A stretch of 64,000 nt of DNA from Halobacteriales archaeon QS_5_70_15 (GCA_003022005.1 PXRQ01000114.1:1-64000), one strand, 5' to 3'; positions 53,295-62,711 are shown, counted from the first letter of the stretch. Notes: generated from the sequence alone by a model not told the origin. Numbers and translations: made by a program.

Positions 53295-54642
53295 CGGACT
53301 CGCCCCCGGTCTCGCTCGCTACGCTGCCTCCGTCCGCGGCGACCGCCCGCGGTTGTGGTTCGCTCCCGGCGCCGATGCCCCGCGCGAGCATCCGGAAGAA
53401 CTCCGGCATGGCGACGAACAGGATGATGAGCCCCCGGAGAACCCCCACTAACTGGGGGGGCACATCGGTGGCGAACTGGACGACCGTCGAGCCCGACTTG
53501 AGGGTGCCGAACAGGAACGCCGCGAACCCCACGCCCAGCGGGTTGTTCCCCGCGAGGATGGAGACGGTGATGCCGTCGAATCCGTAGGCGGGCACGCCCG
53601 TCTGGAACTTCCCGAGGATCATCAGCACGTAGATCGCCCCGCCGATACCGCCGAGCGCCCCCGAGAGCGCCATGCTGTAGACGACCGTCCGCTCGGCGTC
53701 GACCCCGCCGTACTCCGCGGCGTCAGGCTGGAGCCCCGAGGTCCGGACGTCGTAGCCGAAGGAGGTCCGTTCGAGCAGGTAGTAGATCCCGAGCACCAGC
53801 ACGACGCCGAGGCCGAGCGCGACGAACGAGAAGTCGTCGCGGGATTCGAACACCAGCGGCGGTATCAGGGCGTAGTCCGGCACCGGTGTCGTCTCGACGG
53901 CCTGGGAGTTCGGGTTCCGGAAGTAGTTCGCGAGGAGAAAGAACGCCACACCCGTCGCCACGAAGTTCAGCATGATGGTCGTGATGACCTCGTTCGCATC
54001 CGCGTAGGCTTTCAGCGCGCCCGGGATGGCGCCGTAGATCCCCCCGACGACCGCGCCGACGAGCAGGCCGAGCGTCACGAGCACGACCGTCCCGACGATA
54101 CCGGCGGGGACGTACGGGACCGCCCAGAGGACCGACAGGGCCGTCCCGAGCGCCCCGAGGACGAGCTGGCCCTGGGTCCCGATGTTGAAGATGCCCGCCC
54201 GGAACGCGAGCGCGACCGACAGCCCCGAGAACACGAGGATCGTCGTCTCGCGGAGCGTGACGGCCATCTGCGGGTTCAGGAGCTCGTAGCCCTCGCGGAA
54301 GGGGTCGAGCGGGCCGCCCTGGAACGGCGTCAGCGGCCCCCATCCCCGCTTGAACGGATCCCCGAGCGCGCCGAAGAACAGCCGGTCGAACACCGTCACG
54401 GGGTCGAAGCAGAACCCCATCGAGAACAGCCGCGGGAGGCCGAACGGCGTCGGGTGCGTGAGGACGAACGCCGCCGTCTCGCAGGTCGTCGCCCGGCCCG
54501 CCGCGAGCACGAGCACCGTCCCGACGGCGATCGAGAGCGCCAGCGCCGCAAAGGAGAGGAGGAACCGCTCGGTCGCCGAGGCGCGTGCCAGCCGATCGAG
54601 CGCCCGCCTCGCGCGGTCGGTCACCGAGTCGTCGCCGCTCAT
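53287..54642 (-). CDS. ABC transporter permease of the BMP/nucleoside type, first subunit
   Basis: A 451-residue permease with about ten helices and a long periplasm-side loop after the first helix (about residues 50-125). The conserved ALAFRAGIFNIGTQGQLVLGALG and GLQPDAAEYGGVDAERTVVYSMALSGALGGIGG blocks identify the BMP-type permease family. Its ATG overlaps the ATPase stop (ATGA at 54639-54642). The C-terminus is a charged, Ser/Gly-rich tail. Confidence 0.9.
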   Translation of the reverse strand: MSGDDSVTDRARRALDRLARASATERFLLSFAALALSIAVGTVLVLAAGRATTCETAAFVLTHPTPFGLPRLFSMGFCFDPVTVFDRLFFGALGDPFKRGWGPLTPFQGGPLDPFREGYELLNPQMAVTLRETTILVFSGLSVALAFRAGIFNIGTQGQLVLGALGTALSVLWAVPYVPAGIVGTVVLVTLGLLVGAVVGGIYGAIPGALKAYADANEVITTIMLNFVATGVAFFLLANYFRNPNSQAVETTPVPDYALIPPLVFESRDDFSFVALGLGVVLVLGIYYLLERTSFGYDVRTSGLQPDAAEYGGVDAERTVVYSMALSGALGGIGGAIYVLMILGKFQTGVPAYGFDGITVSILAGNNPLGVGFAAFLFGTLKSGSTVVQFATDVPPQLVGVLRGLIILFVAMPEFFRMLARGIGAGSEPQPRAVAADGGSVASETGGESDE

Positions 54643-56249
54643 CGTCCCTCACCGTCGGCCGCCGCCTCCGGTCCCCGCCGCGACGCGACGGTCTCCGGGT
54701 CCGGCGGCTCCGGCGCGGTCTCGGGGTCGAACCCCTCCGGATACTCGCCGGCCATCAGCAGGCCGAGCTCCTCCTCGGTCACCGCCTCGGGTTCGACGAC
54801 GGCGACCAGTTCGCCGTCGTACATCACGGCCAGCCGGTCGGAGAGCCCCTGGACCTCCTCGAGCTTCGAGGAGACGAGCAGCACGCCGACTCCCTCCGAG
54901 CGGAGCTCGAGCATCCGCCCGCGGATGAACTCCGTCGAGCCGATGTCGACCCCCCGCGTCGGGTGGGTGGCGACCAGCAGCGCCGGGTCGCGGGCGAACT
55001 CCCGGCCGACGACGAACTTCTGCTGGTTCCCGCCGGAGAGCGACTGCGCCGTCGCGTCCGGGTCCGGCGGCCGGACGTCGTACTCCTCGATGACCGCCTC
55101 GGCGTGGTCGCGCGCTGTCGCCCAGTCGATCCGTCCGTTCCGCGCGAACGGGGCGGCGTGCTGGCTCCCGAGCACGCCGTTGCTCACGAGGTCGAACGCC
55201 ATCACCAGCCCCCGCTCCTGTCGGTCCTCGGGGACGTACGCCATCCCGGCGTCGATGCGGCGCCGACGCGACCAGTCGGTGACCTCCTCGTCGCGGAACC
55301 GCACGCGGCCGGCTCCCGGTCGGCGCATCCCGGTGATCGCCTCGACGAGTTCGGCCTGGCCGTTGCCGTCGACGCCCGCGACGCCGAACACCTCGCCCGC
55401 CCGGACGTCGAAGGAGACCCCGTCGACGACGGTCACCCCGCGCTCGTCCCGCACGGAGACGTCCTCGACCTCGAGGACGGGGGCGCCCGCTTCGCCCGGC
55501 CGCTTCTCGATCTCCAGCAGGACCTCCCGCCCGACCATCATCCGCGCGAGCTCCTCGCGGGTCGTCGCGTCGGCGTCGACCGTCCCGACGTTCTTCCCGT
55601 CCCGGAGCACCGTGATCTCGTCGGCGGCGTGCATCGCCTCGCCGAGCTTGTGCGTGATGAAGATGATCGTCTTCCCGCCGGCGGTGAGCTCCTCGAGCAC
55701 CCCGAACAGGTCCTCGACCTCCTGGGGGGTGAGGACGGCGGTGGGCTCGTCGAGGATCAGTACCTCCGCGCCCCTGTACAGGGCCTTCAGTATCTCGACG
55801 CGCTGCTGGACCCCGACGGAGACGTCCTCGATACGGGCGTCGGGGTCGACGTCGAACCCGAACCGCTCGGAGAGCTCGACGACCTCCCGGCGGGCCCGCT
55901 CCCGGTCGACTGTCAGCCCGCCCCACTTGCGGGGCTCGTTGCCGAGCGTGATGTTCTCGGCGACGGTCATCGGGTCGACGAGCATGAAGTGCTGGTGGAT
56001 CATCCCCACCCCGGCGTCGATGGCGTCCCGCGGCGAATCGAAGTCCCGCCCGGCCCCGTCGAGGACGACGCGACCGCTGGTCGGCTCGTACAGGCCATAT
56101 AGAACGTTCATCAGCGTCGTCTTCCCCGCCCCGTTCTCCCCGAGGAGCGCGTGGACCGTGCCCCGCTCGACCGCCAGGTCGACGTCGTCGTTCGCCACGA
56201 CGCCGGGGAACCGCTTGGTGATGCCGTCGAGGTGAACGGCCCTTGCCAT
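54639..56249 (-). CDS. ABC transporter ATP-binding protein, tandem nucleotide-binding domains
   Basis: A 536-residue protein with two ABC ATPase domains, as in sugar and nucleoside importers. The first has Walker A GENGAGKTT (about residues 36-44), signature VGVQQRVEIL and Walker B LILDEPTAVL. The second is degenerate in Walker A (VAGVDGNGQAEL) and has LSGGNQQKFVVG. It energises the two BMP-type permeases. CGTTTAAG about 25 nt upstream on the minus strand shows its own promoter, separate from the solute-binding protein gene. Confidence 0.93.
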   Translation of the reverse strand: MARAVHLDGITKRFPGVVANDDVDLAVERGTVHALLGENGAGKTTLMNVLYGLYEPTSGRVVLDGAGRDFDSPRDAIDAGVGMIHQHFMLVDPMTVAENITLGNEPRKWGGLTVDRERARREVVELSERFGFDVDPDARIEDVSVGVQQRVEILKALYRGAEVLILDEPTAVLTPQEVEDLFGVLEELTAGGKTIIFITHKLGEAMHAADEITVLRDGKNVGTVDADATTREELARMMVGREVLLEIEKRPGEAGAPVLEVEDVSVRDERGVTVVDGVSFDVRAGEVFGVAGVDGNGQAELVEAITGMRRPGAGRVRFRDEEVTDWSRRRRIDAGMAYVPEDRQERGLVMAFDLVSNGVLGSQHAAPFARNGRIDWATARDHAEAVIEEYDVRPPDPDATAQSLSGGNQQKFVVGREFARDPALLVATHPTRGVDIGSTEFIRGRMLELRSEGVGVLLVSSKLEEVQGLSDRLAVMYDGELVAVVEPEAVTEEELGLLMAGEYPEGFDPETAPEPPDPETVASRRGPEAAADGEGR

Positions 56250-57328
56250 TACCGGCGGCTTGGAGGGCTACCGCTTAAACGCCCTGCTTCGGGGGGACAG
56301 CCGTCCCCGGAAGGCTCCCGGGAGCACGGACCGGGCTTCCTCGAAGTGACGCCCTCCGATCGACGCCGGGATCGGGATCCGGTCCGGGTGACTCGTGAGC
56401 CGTACCTGTCGCGGGTGTATCCACCACCTTCCCGTTCCGTATCGCGAGTAGTCCCCGTCTCCGCGCCGTCGATCCCCGACAAGTTTATAATCCATCATTA
56501 TAGTCCGTCAGTTCGGCAGTGGCCGACACCGTTCCCGGGATGATACGGTCGTGCGTGACGATGTACCGGCGATCGCCCGGCCGGGATCGGCGATCATCGG
56601 TAACGGACGACGCACGACCGTATGAGACCCCGGCGGACGTCGCGGAGCCTCCTCCCGGGAGCGGCGTACGCGTTCGGTGCCGGACTGCTCGTCGTCGCGG
56701 CGGGATGCTTCCGGCCGTACCGTGGTTGGTAGTCGGGACCGGACACGCGCCCGCGGCACCGGCAGTACCGGGTACCGACCGGACGGTGGCGCTACCGGAG
56801 GTCCTCGACGTCCTCCCGGGAGTACGTCGCTTCGTAGCCCGCCAGTCGGCCGACCGGCGCCAGGACAGGGTGGAACGGTTGGAGTCGTCGCTCGCGACCC
56901 GCGACGCCGGATCCGGCGGTTGAACGGGTCGCTCCGGACCCCCGAGGAGGATCTGGCGGGCACGACGGCCGAACTGCACGCGACCGGGGCGGCGCTAGAG
57001 AAACAGGAGGGAGCGGTTTCGCGACGTTCGGGAGCGGCTGGCCGTCTCCCGAGGGGCGTTGAACCGGACCTGTGCGGAGCCCGGGAGGCGGACGCACGGG
57101 AGGGGATCGACGCCTGCGCGTCGTGGACCGGGGTCGAACCCGCGGCAACGGGCGTCCGGCTCGTGTCCGCGACCGTCACGGGGAACAGCGGTGACAGCAC
57201 GGGCACCACCGGAGGAGTGGCCGGGAGGGGCGGTCACCCCGTCGCGGTTCCGCTCTCCCCTCGCCCCCGCGGGTCGTATTCCGTTCGGAGACGGGGACGA
57301 GTACCGGGACCCATCACAGCCGTCCGTA
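56250..57328. other. Long gap between transporter and binding-protein genes, with element 6 and possible decayed gene
   Basis: About 1,080 bp inside an otherwise tight transporter cluster. It contains palindromic element 6 at 56544-56622. On the plus strand after it, short frames carry a hydrophobic segment (AYAFGAGLLVVAAG) and then coiled-coil-like pieces (DRVERLESSL, then EEDLAGTTAELHATGAALEKQ) in different frames, suggesting a decayed membrane/coiled-coil gene. Nothing else is recognisable. Confidence 0.4.
56544..56622 (+). repeat. Palindromic element, copy 6 (79 bp)
   Basis: The arms are exactly TACGGTCGTGCGT and ACGCACGACCGTA, flanked by TGA at 56541-56543 and 56623-56625. The core is CCCGGCCGGGATCGGCGATCATCGGTAAC, with the right half identical to copy 7, so these two are the closest pair. 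It lies in the gap between the ATPase gene and the BMP-type lipoprotein gene. Confidence 0.92.
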
Positions 57329-58492
57329 TCAGACGTTCCCGGGGTCAGTCGGGACGCTGATGTCGCCGTCGATGATCGACTGCCTGGACCCGGAGATGGC
57401 GTCCTTCACGCCGCTCGGGATCGACGACCCGAGCTGCTGGCCGTAGACGATGCCCACGCCGTCGTCGTCGAGCCCGAGCGCCGTGGTCGTTCCGCCCTCG
57501 AACTCGTCGTTCACGACGGCCTCGACGGCGTTGTAGACGGCGGTGTCGACGCGCTTGACCATCGAGGCCAGGATGACGTTCGCGTAGGAGTCCTTCGTCA
57601 CCGACTGGTCGCGGTCGACGCCGACGGCGAACTTGCCCTGCTCCTGGGCGGCCTGGAACACGCCGGTCCCGGTGTTGCCGGCGGCGTGGTAGACGATGTC
57701 GGCCCCGGAGTCGTACATCGCGAGCGCGGCCTCCTTGCCGGCCGTGGGAGCGTTGAAATCGCCCACGTAGGACGTCTGGATGTCGACGTCCTCGTCCGCA
57801 GCCTTCACCCCGGCCTCGTAGCCGGCCTGGAACCGCCGGATGAGCGGGGACTCGACGCCCCCGACGAAGCCGACGTTCGTCGAATCGCCGGTCGTCGAAC
57901 CCGCGCCGGCCGAGAAATCACGCGTCGTCAGCAGGCCCGCGAGCTGGCCGACGAGATACGACCCCTCGTGTTCGGCGAACACGTACGAGGCGACGTTGTC
58001 GGCCTCGACCACGCTGTCGACGATCATGAACTCCTGGTCCAGGAAGTCGGGCGCGTTCTCCGAGAGCGCCGACGCCTGGAGGAAGCCGATACAGCAGATC
58101 AGCTCGTAGGTCGGGTCGGTCGACCGCGCGAACTGCTGCTGGAAGTTCGCGAACTCCGAGACCGCCGAGGGCTGGGCCTCGCCGTAGGAGATGCCGAAAT
58201 CCTCCTCGGCCTGCTGGATGCCCTGCTGTGCCTGGTCGTTGAACGAGCCGTCGCCGAGCCCGCCGGTCGCGTACACCATCCCGACGTTGATCGGGTCGGA
58301 GGGCGTCGGGGACTGCGTCTCAGTCTCGGTCTCCCCGCCGGAGTCCGGGCCCTCGGTTTCGGTCGGCTCCGGCGTCGACGTCGGCGTCGATCCGCCGTCG
58401 CCACCGTCCGTCGGTCCGCCGGTACACCCCGCCAGGGCGATGCCCCCGGCCGTCCCCACGCCGGTGAGGAACTTGCGCCTGTCTATCTGCAT
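57329..58492 (-). CDS. BMP-family substrate-binding lipoprotein
   Basis: A 387-residue lipoprotein with Tat-like start MQIDRRKFLTGVGTAGGIALAGC (Cys 23 lipobox), a Thr/Glu-rich tether (about 24-65) and a BMP/PnrA-type periplasmic-binding domain beginning INVGMVYATGGLGDGSFNDQAQQG. Conserved blocks include VGFVGGVESPLIRRFQAGYEAGVKA and VYHAAGNTGTGVFQAAQ. It should deliver nucleosides to the transporter encoded at 52143-56249. TTTAATC about 30 nt upstream is the promoter. The stop codon TGA is followed by TACGGACGG. Confidence 0.92.
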   Translation of the reverse strand: MQIDRRKFLTGVGTAGGIALAGCTGGPTDGGDGGSTPTSTPEPTETEGPDSGGETETETQSPTPSDPINVGMVYATGGLGDGSFNDQAQQGIQQAEEDFGISYGEAQPSAVSEFANFQQQFARSTDPTYELICCIGFLQASALSENAPDFLDQEFMIVDSVVEADNVASYVFAEHEGSYLVGQLAGLLTTRDFSAGAGSTTGDSTNVGFVGGVESPLIRRFQAGYEAGVKAADEDVDIQTSYVGDFNAPTAGKEAALAMYDSGADIVYHAAGNTGTGVFQAAQEQGKFAVGVDRDQSVTKDSYANVILASMVKRVDTAVYNAVEAVVNDEFEGGTTTALGLDDDGVGIVYGQQLGSSIPSGVKDAISGSRQSIIDGDISVPTDPGNV

Positions 58493-58680
58493 TGTCGTTC
58501 GCGTAGTGCGTCGAACGGGGATTAAACGCTACGAATCCCCGACTCTCGGCGCGGTCGGCCGATGCGCGGTCGGTTCTCTCCCCGCACGGCGCCCCGGAAC
58601 GTCCGCCCGCCCGCGGTTACGAACCCTCCCGGAACCCGCGTCCTCCCGGGTCCGGCGCCCGGTCGTGCCCGCAGACCGTA

Positions 58681-60054
58681 TCAGTCCGCGTGGTCGACCG
58701 CGGCCTCGACGACGCCGCGTGCCCGGTCGACGAGCTCGTCGACGTCGTCGCTCTCGGCGTAGAGCCGGACGTACGGTTCCGTCCCGGAGGGCCGGACCAG
58801 GAGCCACGACCCGTCCGGCCGCTCGACCCGGACGCCGTGCTCGGTGTCGAGGTCGGCCTCGGGGAACGCGTCCGGCAGCGTCGTCTCCAGGGTCGTCATG
58901 ACCGCCCGCTTGTGCCCGTCCGGACAGGGGACGCTCACCTTCCGGTAGGGCCGCTCGGTCACCGGCTCGCGGACCGAGTCGAGTCCCTCGGCCGCGACCA
59001 GCCGCGAGACGACCGCGACGCTCGCCACGCCGTCGATCCAGGCGCCGAACGCGGGGTGGACGTGCTTCCAGGGCTCGGCCGCGAACACGACCGCCGTCTC
59101 CGGGCTCCCCGCCTCGTACGCCGCCCGGACCCCCTCGTGGAGCGCTCCCAGCCGCACCCGCTCGACGCGGCCGCCCGCCGCGCGGACCCGCTCGTCGATG
59201 CGGGCCGAGGCGTTCGGCGTCGTCACCACCACGGGGTCGCCGGCCTGGCTCCCCCGGACGTACCGCTCGGCGAGTATCGCGACGACCGTGTCCTCGTGGA
59301 CCACTTCGCCGTCGCCGTCGATCAGCACGACCCGGTCGGCGTCGCCGTCGTGACCGAACCCGATCGCCGCCTCGTCCTCGGCGACGAACGCCCGGAGGTC
59401 GGCGAGGCTCTCCGGCGTTGGTTTCGACTCCCGCCCGGGGAAGTGGCCGTCGACGTTGTCGTTGAGCGCGACGACCTCCCCTCCCATCGCCGAGAGCACA
59501 CGGGGAGTGGCGACCGCCCCCGTCCCGTTGCCGCAGTCGACGGCCACCCGGAGCCCGTCGAGCGTGGCGCCGAACGTCCCCGCGTACTCGACGGCGGCGT
59601 CCCGGTACGCCGGGAGCGGGTCCTCACGCTCCGTGCCGGCCCACTCGGACCACTCGGCGGGCGGATCCGGGTCGGCGGCGCGCCGCTCGACCCGGTGTTC
59701 GGCCTCGCGGTCGTACTCCCGGCCGTCGCGGAAGAACTTCAGCCCGTTGTCCGACGGCGGGTTGTGGCTCGCCGTCACCATCACCCCGTGCCGGCCGCGC
59801 GAGGCGAACGCGAGCGCCGGGGTCGGGACCTGCCCGACGCGGACGACGCGGGCGCCCGCCGACGTCAGGCCGGCCTCGACCGCGGCGGCCAGCGCCGGCC
59901 CCGACTCCCGGCCGTCGCGGCCGACCACGAACTCACCCCCGTCCCGGGCCGCGGCGGCCGCCACGCGGAGGGCGAACGCGGGCGTCACGCGCGACCGCAC
60001 CTCCCCCCGGATGCCGGCCGTACCGAACAGCTCCTCGACGTCGGCATCGTCCAT
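58681..60054 (-). CDS. Phosphohexo-/phosphopentomutase (PGM/PMM/GlmM family)
   Basis: A 457-residue alpha-D-phosphohexomutase. Phosphoserine S96 in MVTASHNPPSDNG, metal loop GFGHDGDADRVVLIDG, sugar-binding loop AAEPWKHVHPAFGAWIDG in the unusual EPWKH form, and phosphate-binding RPSGTEPYVRLYAE. It could make sugar-1-phosphates for glycan synthesis. Next to the nucleoside salvage genes it might instead act on ribose-1-phosphate released by the phosphorylase; the sequence alone does not decide. The stop TGA is followed by TACGGTCTG. Confidence 0.88.
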   Translation of the reverse strand: MDDADVEELFGTAGIRGEVRSRVTPAFALRVAAAAARDGGEFVVGRDGRESGPALAAAVEAGLTSAGARVVRVGQVPTPALAFASRGRHGVMVTASHNPPSDNGLKFFRDGREYDREAEHRVERRAADPDPPAEWSEWAGTEREDPLPAYRDAAVEYAGTFGATLDGLRVAVDCGNGTGAVATPRVLSAMGGEVVALNDNVDGHFPGRESKPTPESLADLRAFVAEDEAAIGFGHDGDADRVVLIDGDGEVVHEDTVVAILAERYVRGSQAGDPVVVTTPNASARIDERVRAAGGRVERVRLGALHEGVRAAYEAGSPETAVVFAAEPWKHVHPAFGAWIDGVASVAVVSRLVAAEGLDSVREPVTERPYRKVSVPCPDGHKRAVMTTLETTLPDAFPEADLDTEHGVRVERPDGSWLLVRPSGTEPYVRLYAESDDVDELVDRARGVVEAAVDHAD

Positions 60055-60197
60055 ACCGGGAACAGGTCCGGCGGGTACTTAGGTGGGGGTGTGTCGGACC
60101 GGCACCGGGAGCCGAGAAACCAGAAGACGTGATCGATTGGACACGACCGACCGCACACGGAGAACGGGGGGCGGGAGGCGGCCGGGGCGCCCGCCGA

Positions 60198-60665
60198 TCA
60201 GAGTTCGACGCCGCTCGGGATGAGGCTGTGGCCCCGGAGGAGGCCGCCCTCGGAGTCGTAGACGAGCAGCGTGGACTTCTCGTAGGTCGCGAACGGCTCG
60301 CCGCCGACGGCCACCTCGACGCGGTAGCGCTTGCCGTCGTCGGTGTCCTTCCCGTAGGCGCGGGCGGCGTCGACGAACCGCGTGACGTCCCCCGCGTCGG
60401 CGTTGAGTTCGAGGACGAAGTCCCCGGTCACGCGGTTCGTGACGGCGACGACCCCCTCGGAGTCGGCGTCGTCGACCGGGCCGTGGAGACGATAGGAGAT
60501 GTCGAGGTCGTTCGCCCCGAGAACGTCCCCGGACTCGTCGGTGAGTCGGTCGGTGAGCTGCTCGTCCGGGCCGTCGAAGTCGATGGTGACGGTCGGGATG
60601 CCGCGGTCGTCCGGGTTCTCGCCCCCCAGGTTCCTGACGTCGAGCGTAAAGTAGTCGCGCCTCAT
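60198..60665 (-). CDS. DUF5793 family protein
   Basis: A 155-residue acidic beta-rich protein. The conserved frame MRRDYFTLDVRNLGG, RDVLGANDLDISYRLHG-like strand, TGDFVLELNADAGDVTRFVDAARAYG, and the C-terminal TLLVYDSEGGLLRGHSLIPSGVEL match a haloarchaea-specific family I recall as DUF5793. Function is unknown; no membrane or catalytic motif. It is a single-gene unit divergent from the DUF7549-like gene. Confidence 0.82.
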   Translation of the reverse strand: MRRDYFTLDVRNLGGENPDDRGIPTVTIDFDGPDEQLTDRLTDESGDVLGANDLDISYRLHGPVDDADSEGVVAVTNRVTGDFVLELNADAGDVTRFVDAARAYGKDTDDGKRYRVEVAVGGEPFATYEKSTLLVYDSEGGLLRGHSLIPSGVEL

Positions 60666-60810
60666 TCCAGCACATCCGATCTACGACGCCGCCGGTGATG
60701 AACCTGACGACTGCGACAGGCTCGCGGGGACGAACCCACCCCGCGAACCGGCTCGCATCGGCGCGCGACCGGTCGGCAGGCTTTATCGCGGCTCGCCGGC
60801 CAGGGTGTGT

Positions 60811-61359
60811 ATGGTCTGGGTCCGCTCGGAGTACGCCGGGGCGTTCGCCGTCCTCTCGGCGTGGGTGTCCGCGCTGCTCCCCTGGTCGGTGTCGTTCGCC
60901 AGCCAGGGCGGGGTCTCGCTGGTCGTGATCCGGTTCCCGCTCCTCATGCTCCAGTTCCTCCTCGGCGCGCAGCTCGCGGGCGCGGAACGTCCGCTCCTCC
61001 CGGTCTGGAGTGCATACGGGTTCCCGGGGAGCGAGGCGGTCGCCCGCGCGTACCTCGTCTGGCTGGCCGGCGGGGCCGTCATCGGCCTCGCGCTCCTGCT
61101 CAGCGTCGCGTACTACACCGACGAGCAGGGACTCGAGGCCCGGCTGCCGATCGATCCCGTCCGGCTCATGGGCGGGCTCCTGCTCGCGGCAGCGCTCGTG
61201 CTCACCGCCGCCACCGTCATGCTCTGGCGGAGTTACCTCGGCGGGTCCGTCCCCGTGGGCGTCGTCTTCCTCTACGCGTTCGGGTACCTGCTGCTGACCG
61301 TCGAACGACAGGACGCCGGGACGCCGGAGGCTCCGGAGGACGACGCCGGGGCGGCCTGA
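60811..61359 (+). CDS. Small integral membrane protein (DUF7549-like)
   Basis: A 182-residue protein with about five hydrophobic helices and an acidic, proline-rich C-terminus. The N-terminal VWVRSEYAGAFAVLSAWVSALLPWSVSF is typical of a halophile membrane family I recall as DUF7549. CTTTATCGC lies 28 nt upstream of the ATG at 60811, so the message is leaderless. Function is unknown. The stop codon begins the diverged palindrome at 61360. Confidence 0.75.
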   Translation: MVWVRSEYAGAFAVLSAWVSALLPWSVSFASQGGVSLVVIRFPLLMLQFLLGAQLAGAERPLLPVWSAYGFPGSEAVARAYLVWLAGGAVIGLALLLSVAYYTDEQGLEARLPIDPVRLMGGLLLAAALVLTAATVMLWRSYLGGSVPVGVVFLYAFGYLLLTVERQDAGTPEAPEDDAGAA

Positions 61360-61440
61360 CACGGACGGTCCTCGTCCGCGATCGGTGATCGCGGCCGCGG
61401 TCACGGCGGTCACCGGTAGATCGGTACACCCGTCCGCGCG
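61360..61440 (+). repeat. Possible diverged relative of the palindromic element
   Basis: Starts directly after the TGA stop (61357-61359) with CACGGACGG and contains GATCGGTGATCGCGGCC and CGGTCACCGGTAGATCGGTAC, an imperfect palindrome of similar size. The resemblance is weaker than for other copies; orientation is unclear. Confidence 0.3.
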
Positions 61441-61663
61441 ACTCACGACGGGCCCCGAGCGGCTCGACCTGCCGAACGAGTCGGGCGTCTCCGGGGACAG
61501 GAGCACCGACCGCGGGCCGGGGAACCGACCGCACCGGGGAACCGACGTGAGCGGTCCCGGGGCGGTCGGCCGGATCCGGCGCGACATCCGGTGGGGCGCA
61601 AGCGGTCCCGAGGCGCTCTAGGGGCTCGGCCGCCCGGTCGAGACCCCGACCGTCAGCCACATC

Positions 61664-61927
61664 GTGACGCCGCGGACCGACGCGGTCCGAGCTCCGAACC
61701 TCCGGGAGCCGCCGAGCACCGACGCTCCTCCGGGTGGGGGCGCAGGCCTCGATGGCTACCGGATCGCGGTCCTCCACGCCTCGCTGGTCCAGGCCGTCCT
61801 CGCCGGGGCGGTCGGTGGACAGATGGTGGGGGGCCCCGTGAACGACGACGTGAAGCACGCAACGACCATGCCCGGGGTCACGGGCGCCGTCTTCCTCGGG
61901 GTCCAGTCCGTCACCCTCCTCGGCTGA
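61664..61927 (+). pseudogene. Fragment of a type-II-secretion/pilus-assembly TadC-like membrane protein
   Basis: An 87-codon frame with a hydrophobic, conserved-looking segment IAVLHASLVQAVLAGAVGGQMVGGPVNDDVKHAT followed by another hydrophobic stretch. This pattern resembles the C-terminal end of archaeal PilC/TadC (type II secretion F) proteins as I recall them. The upstream part is missing, so I treat it as a remnant. An unrelated small membrane protein is an alternative. Confidence 0.35.
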
Positions 61928-61928
61928 G

Positions 61929-62711
61929 ATGGCGGACGACCACGACGACGGTGCTCGCGACCACGAGAACCGTGACCGAGACCGCCGGTTCTCGCCCGGG
62001 GACGACACCGACGGCACGCGGACCCGCTGGTCGGTCCGGAGGACCTACGACGCCATCGCGGAGCACTTCTCGAGGACGCGGCGGACCCCCTGGCCGGAGG
62101 TCGCATCGTTCCTCGAGGGGCGCACCGGACGACTGGGTCTGGACGTCGGCTGTGGCAACGGACGACACGTCGGGCCGCTGGCCGAGCGGGTCGACCGCGT
62201 CGTGGGCGTGGACGCGAGCGTCGAACTCCTGGAACTCGCCCGCGAGCGGGCGGCCGAACGGGGCTACGCCGACGCCTTCGCGCCGGCCCTCGGGGACGCG
62301 GCCTCGCTCCCGATCCGATCGGGGACGGTCGACGTGGCCGGCTACGTGGCCACGCTCCACCACCTGCCCTCGCGGTCGCTCAGACGGGCGTCGCTCTCGG
62401 AGCTCGGGCGCGTCCTCGCGCCCGGAGGGGCGGCCCTGGTGAGCGCGTGGAGCACGGCCCACGGCCGGTTCGACGCCGACCCCGACGACCCGGAGGGATT
62501 CGACACGACCGTCGACTGGACGCTCCCCGGCGGGGAGACCGTTCCCCGATACTACCACATCTACGCGCCCGCTGAGTTCGACGCGGACCTCGGGGCGTCG
62601 TCGCTGGCCGTCGAGCGGTCGTTCGTCTCGAGCGGCAACTGCTATGCGGTGGTGAGCGGTCACGGGTCGCCCGCGGGTCCCGACACGAGCGAGAGCGAGC
62701 ATCGTCGCTGA
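61929..62711 (+). CDS. Class I SAM-dependent methyltransferase (Trm9/ALKBH8-like)
   Basis: A 260-residue methyltransferase. After a charged, disordered 37-residue N-terminus come VRRTYDAIAEHFSRTRRTPWPEV, the SAM motif I LGLDVGCGNGRHVGPLAERV (about residues 71-90), acidic motif II VVGVDASVELLELA, and VDVAGYVATLHHLPSRSLRRASLSELGRVLAPGG. The YDxIAxHFSxTRxxPWP start is characteristic of Trm9-type wobble-uridine methyltransferases. Archaeal members may modify tRNA anticodon loops. A tRNA gene lies about 315 bp downstream, which is likely coincidental. Confidence 0.83.
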   Translation: MADDHDDGARDHENRDRDRRFSPGDDTDGTRTRWSVRRTYDAIAEHFSRTRRTPWPEVASFLEGRTGRLGLDVGCGNGRHVGPLAERVDRVVGVDASVELLELARERAAERGYADAFAPALGDAASLPIRSGTVDVAGYVATLHHLPSRSLRRASLSELGRVLAPGGAALVSAWSTAHGRFDADPDDPEGFDTTVDWTLPGGETVPRYYHIYAPAEFDADLGASSLAVERSFVSSGNCYAVVSGHGSPAGPDTSESEHRR

